Source of the DNA: JBJXGC01 sp046154545
GTDB lineage: Bacteria; Chloroflexota; Dehalococcoidia; Tepidiformales; Tepidiformaceae
Assembly: GCA_046154545.1 (NCBI GenBank)
Contig: JBJXGC010000295.1
Coordinates: forward strand, 1 to 13,397
DNA length: 13,397 bases
Direction of reading: 5' to 3'
The notes under the pieces were generated by a model. It was not told where the DNA came from and made no database searches. It saw only the letters and a list, made by a program, of their open reading frames with translations. Position numbers and translations under genes: made by a program. Position 1 is the first letter of the stretch. Each line of letters starts with the position of its first letter. This document shows positions 12,034 to 13,397 of this stretch, piece by piece.

Positions 12034-13397
12034 TCAGATGTGGATCGCCCGTCCGTACGCCGCCAGCACCGACTCGTGCATCGCTTCACTGATCGTGGGA
12101 TGTGGGAATATCGTCTCCATCAGCATCTCCTCGGTCGTCTCCAGGGTCATGGCGATGACGAACCCCTGGATCAGCTCGGTCACTTCCGCGCCGCATAGGT
12201 GTGCCCCGAGCAGTTCACCCGTGGTCGCGTCGAAGATGGTCTTCACCACCCCTTCCGGTTCGCCGAGGGCGATCGCCTTACCGTTGCCGAGGAAGGGGAA
12301 GCTGCCCACCTTCAGCTCGTAGCCGGCCTCGCGCGCAGCCCGCTCCGTGAGGCCGACGCTTGCGACCTGGGGATGGCTGTAGGTGCAGCCCGGGATGCGC
12401 CGGCGGTTCAGCGGCCGCACCGTCGCCAACCCGGCGATCCGTTCGACGCAGATCACGCCCTCATGCATCGCCTTGTGCGCCAGGCAGGGTGGACCCGCGA
12501 CATCGCCGATGGCATAGACGCCCGGCTCGCCCGTCTCCAGCCATTCGTTCGTCTTGATGTAGCTGCGGTCAATCTCGACCTTCGTGCCCTCCAGGCCGAG
12601 GTCTTCGACGTTGCCCTGGACGCCCACCGCCGAAATCACGCGGTCCACGACGAGCGTTTGGGTCGGACCATCGGCGAGTTCGAAGGTCGCGGTCACCGAG
12701 TCCCCACCCTTCTCCAGGGCGATCACCTTCGCACCCGTGTGGATCGTGATCCCCTGCTTCTCGAACTGCTTGCGGGCAAACGCCGAGATGTCCGCGTCTT
12801 CGACGGGCAGGATCTGGGGGAGGATCTCCACTACCGTGACCTCCGCCCCCATCGAGCGGTAGAAGCTGGCGAATTCGACGCCGATCGCGCCCGAGCCAAT
12901 GACCAGCAGCGACTTCGGCATCGCCGGCGGCACCATCGCCTCGCGGTAGGTCCAGACCAGCCGCCCGTCGGGTTCAAGTCCCGGGAGCGACCGCGCCCGG
13001 GTCCCGGTGGCGAGGATGATGTGCGGCGACGCGAGTTCGGTGACGGCCTCTCCGCTCGCGACGGTGAGCCGGCCCGCTCCCGCAATGCGTGCGCTGCCAT
13101 CGAAGACCTGGACCTTGTTCTTGCGCAACAGGAAGGCGACGCCGTTGCTGAGCTGCTTCGAAACGTCCCGCGACCGCTTCACCACCTTCGCGATATCGAA
13201 CGACGGCGTACCCGCGCTGAGGCCATAGAGGTCGAGACGGTGGAGGTTCGCATAGAGCTCGCTTGTCCGGAGGAGGGCCTTGGTAGGGATACAACCCCAG
13301 TTCAGGCAGATGCCGCCCAGGGCCTCGCGCTCCACCAGCGCGGTCTTCATCCCAAGCTGGGCGGCCCGAATTGCGGCGACATACCCACCCGGGCCGC
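12034..13397 (-). CDS. lpdA: Dihydrolipoyl dehydrogenase (E3), N terminus cut by window edge
   Basis: Flavoprotein that reoxidises dihydrolipoamide with NAD+ for pyruvate and 2-oxo-acid dehydrogenase complexes or the glycine cleavage system. 453 residues are visible. They open inside the FAD-binding motif (GPGGYVAAIRAAQLG), so only about 10-15 residues are missing. The redox disulfide is GGICLNWGCIPTKALL, the NAD-binding motif is VIGSGAIGVEFASFYRSMGA, the second FAD segment is GVYAIGDVAGPPCLAHKAMH, and the C-terminal His-Glu pair is in HPTISEAMHES. All catalytic residues are present. The Met at 13350 is internal, not the start. No E1 or E2 genes are in view. The stop is 35 nt before the 182-aa gene. 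Confidence 0.95.
   Translation of the reverse strand, partial: GPGGYVAAIRAAQLGMKTALVEREALGGICLNWGCIPTKALLRTSELYANLHRLDLYGLSAGTPSFDIAKVVKRSRDVSKQLSNGVAFLLRKNKVQVFDGSARIAGAGRLTVASGEAVTELASPHIILATGTRARSLPGLEPDGRLVWTYREAMVPPAMPKSLLVIGSGAIGVEFASFYRSMGAEVTVVEILPQILPVEDADISAFARKQFEKQGITIHTGAKVIALEKGGDSVTATFELADGPTQTLVVDRVISAVGVQGNVEDLGLEGTKVEIDRSYIKTNEWLETGEPGVYAIGDVAGPPCLAHKAMHEGVICVERIAGLATVRPLNRRRIPGCTYSHPQVASVGLTERAAREAGYELKVGSFPFLGNGKAIALGEPEGVVKTIFDATTGELLGAHLCGAEVTELIQGFVIAMTLETTEEMLMETIFPHPTISEAMHESVLAAYGRAIHI

Noticed and set aside
12034..13350. Met at 13350 as the start of dihydrolipoyl dehydrogenase
   Set aside because: The frame continues upstream through GPGGYVAAIRAAQLG, the FAD-binding motif, to the window edge, so the true start is beyond it.

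Overview
This is a GC-rich bacterial chromosome segment with dense genes and short intergenic gaps. It has no rRNA, tRNA, phage gene or transposase. Several genes have a -10-like box (TANNNT) only 6-7 nt before the start codon, so they are probably transcribed as leaderless mRNAs; others carry normal GGAGG-type ribosome sites. This mix, with paired class III CoA-transferases, a Rieske oxygenase and a PIN-type toxin, suits a free-living heterotroph such as a Chloroflexota (Dehalococcoidia-like) or actinobacterium-like lineage. The taxon is a low-confidence guess because no marker gene is present.

Layout. Minus strand, 1-4196, reading right to left: a two-gene operon of CMD/AhpD-like proteins (4196-3699, then 3681-3163), a Rieske ring-hydroxylating oxygenase alpha subunit (3039-1747), an aminoglycoside-phosphotransferase-fold kinase (1644-652), and phosphoglycerate mutase gpmA (506 to the left edge, truncated). 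Plus strand, 4287-11478: a short-chain dehydrogenase divergent from the CMD operon; a small antitoxin-like gene with a frameshifted PIN toxin; two overlapping class III CoA-transferase genes; a retropepsin-like aspartyl protease; a 505-nt gene-poor stretch with a 99-bp-period repeat and a possible 6-codon leader; a SAM-dependent methyltransferase; and an M20 metallopeptidase. Minus strand again, 13397-11450: dihydrolipoyl dehydrogenase (5' end beyond the window) and an unrecognised 182-aa protein.

The main result is that the second CMD gene (3681-3163) is interrupted by an in-frame UGA exactly where the second cysteine of the CxxC redox motif should be (C-G-F-UGA). A perfect 8-bp hairpin with a 6-nt loop begins 10 nt after the UGA, with its loop 17 nt downstream, which fits the described geometry of a bacterial SECIS element. 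I read this as one 172-residue selenoprotein (CxxU AhpD-like), not two fragments or a pseudogene. Automated annotation would split it.

Functionally, the Rieske oxygenase, SDR, CoA-transferase pair and CMD proteins look like pieces of catabolism of an organic acid or ring compound, but no substrate can be read from the sequence. Only one of the two CoA-transferase subunits keeps the catalytic aspartate, suggesting a heteromeric enzyme.
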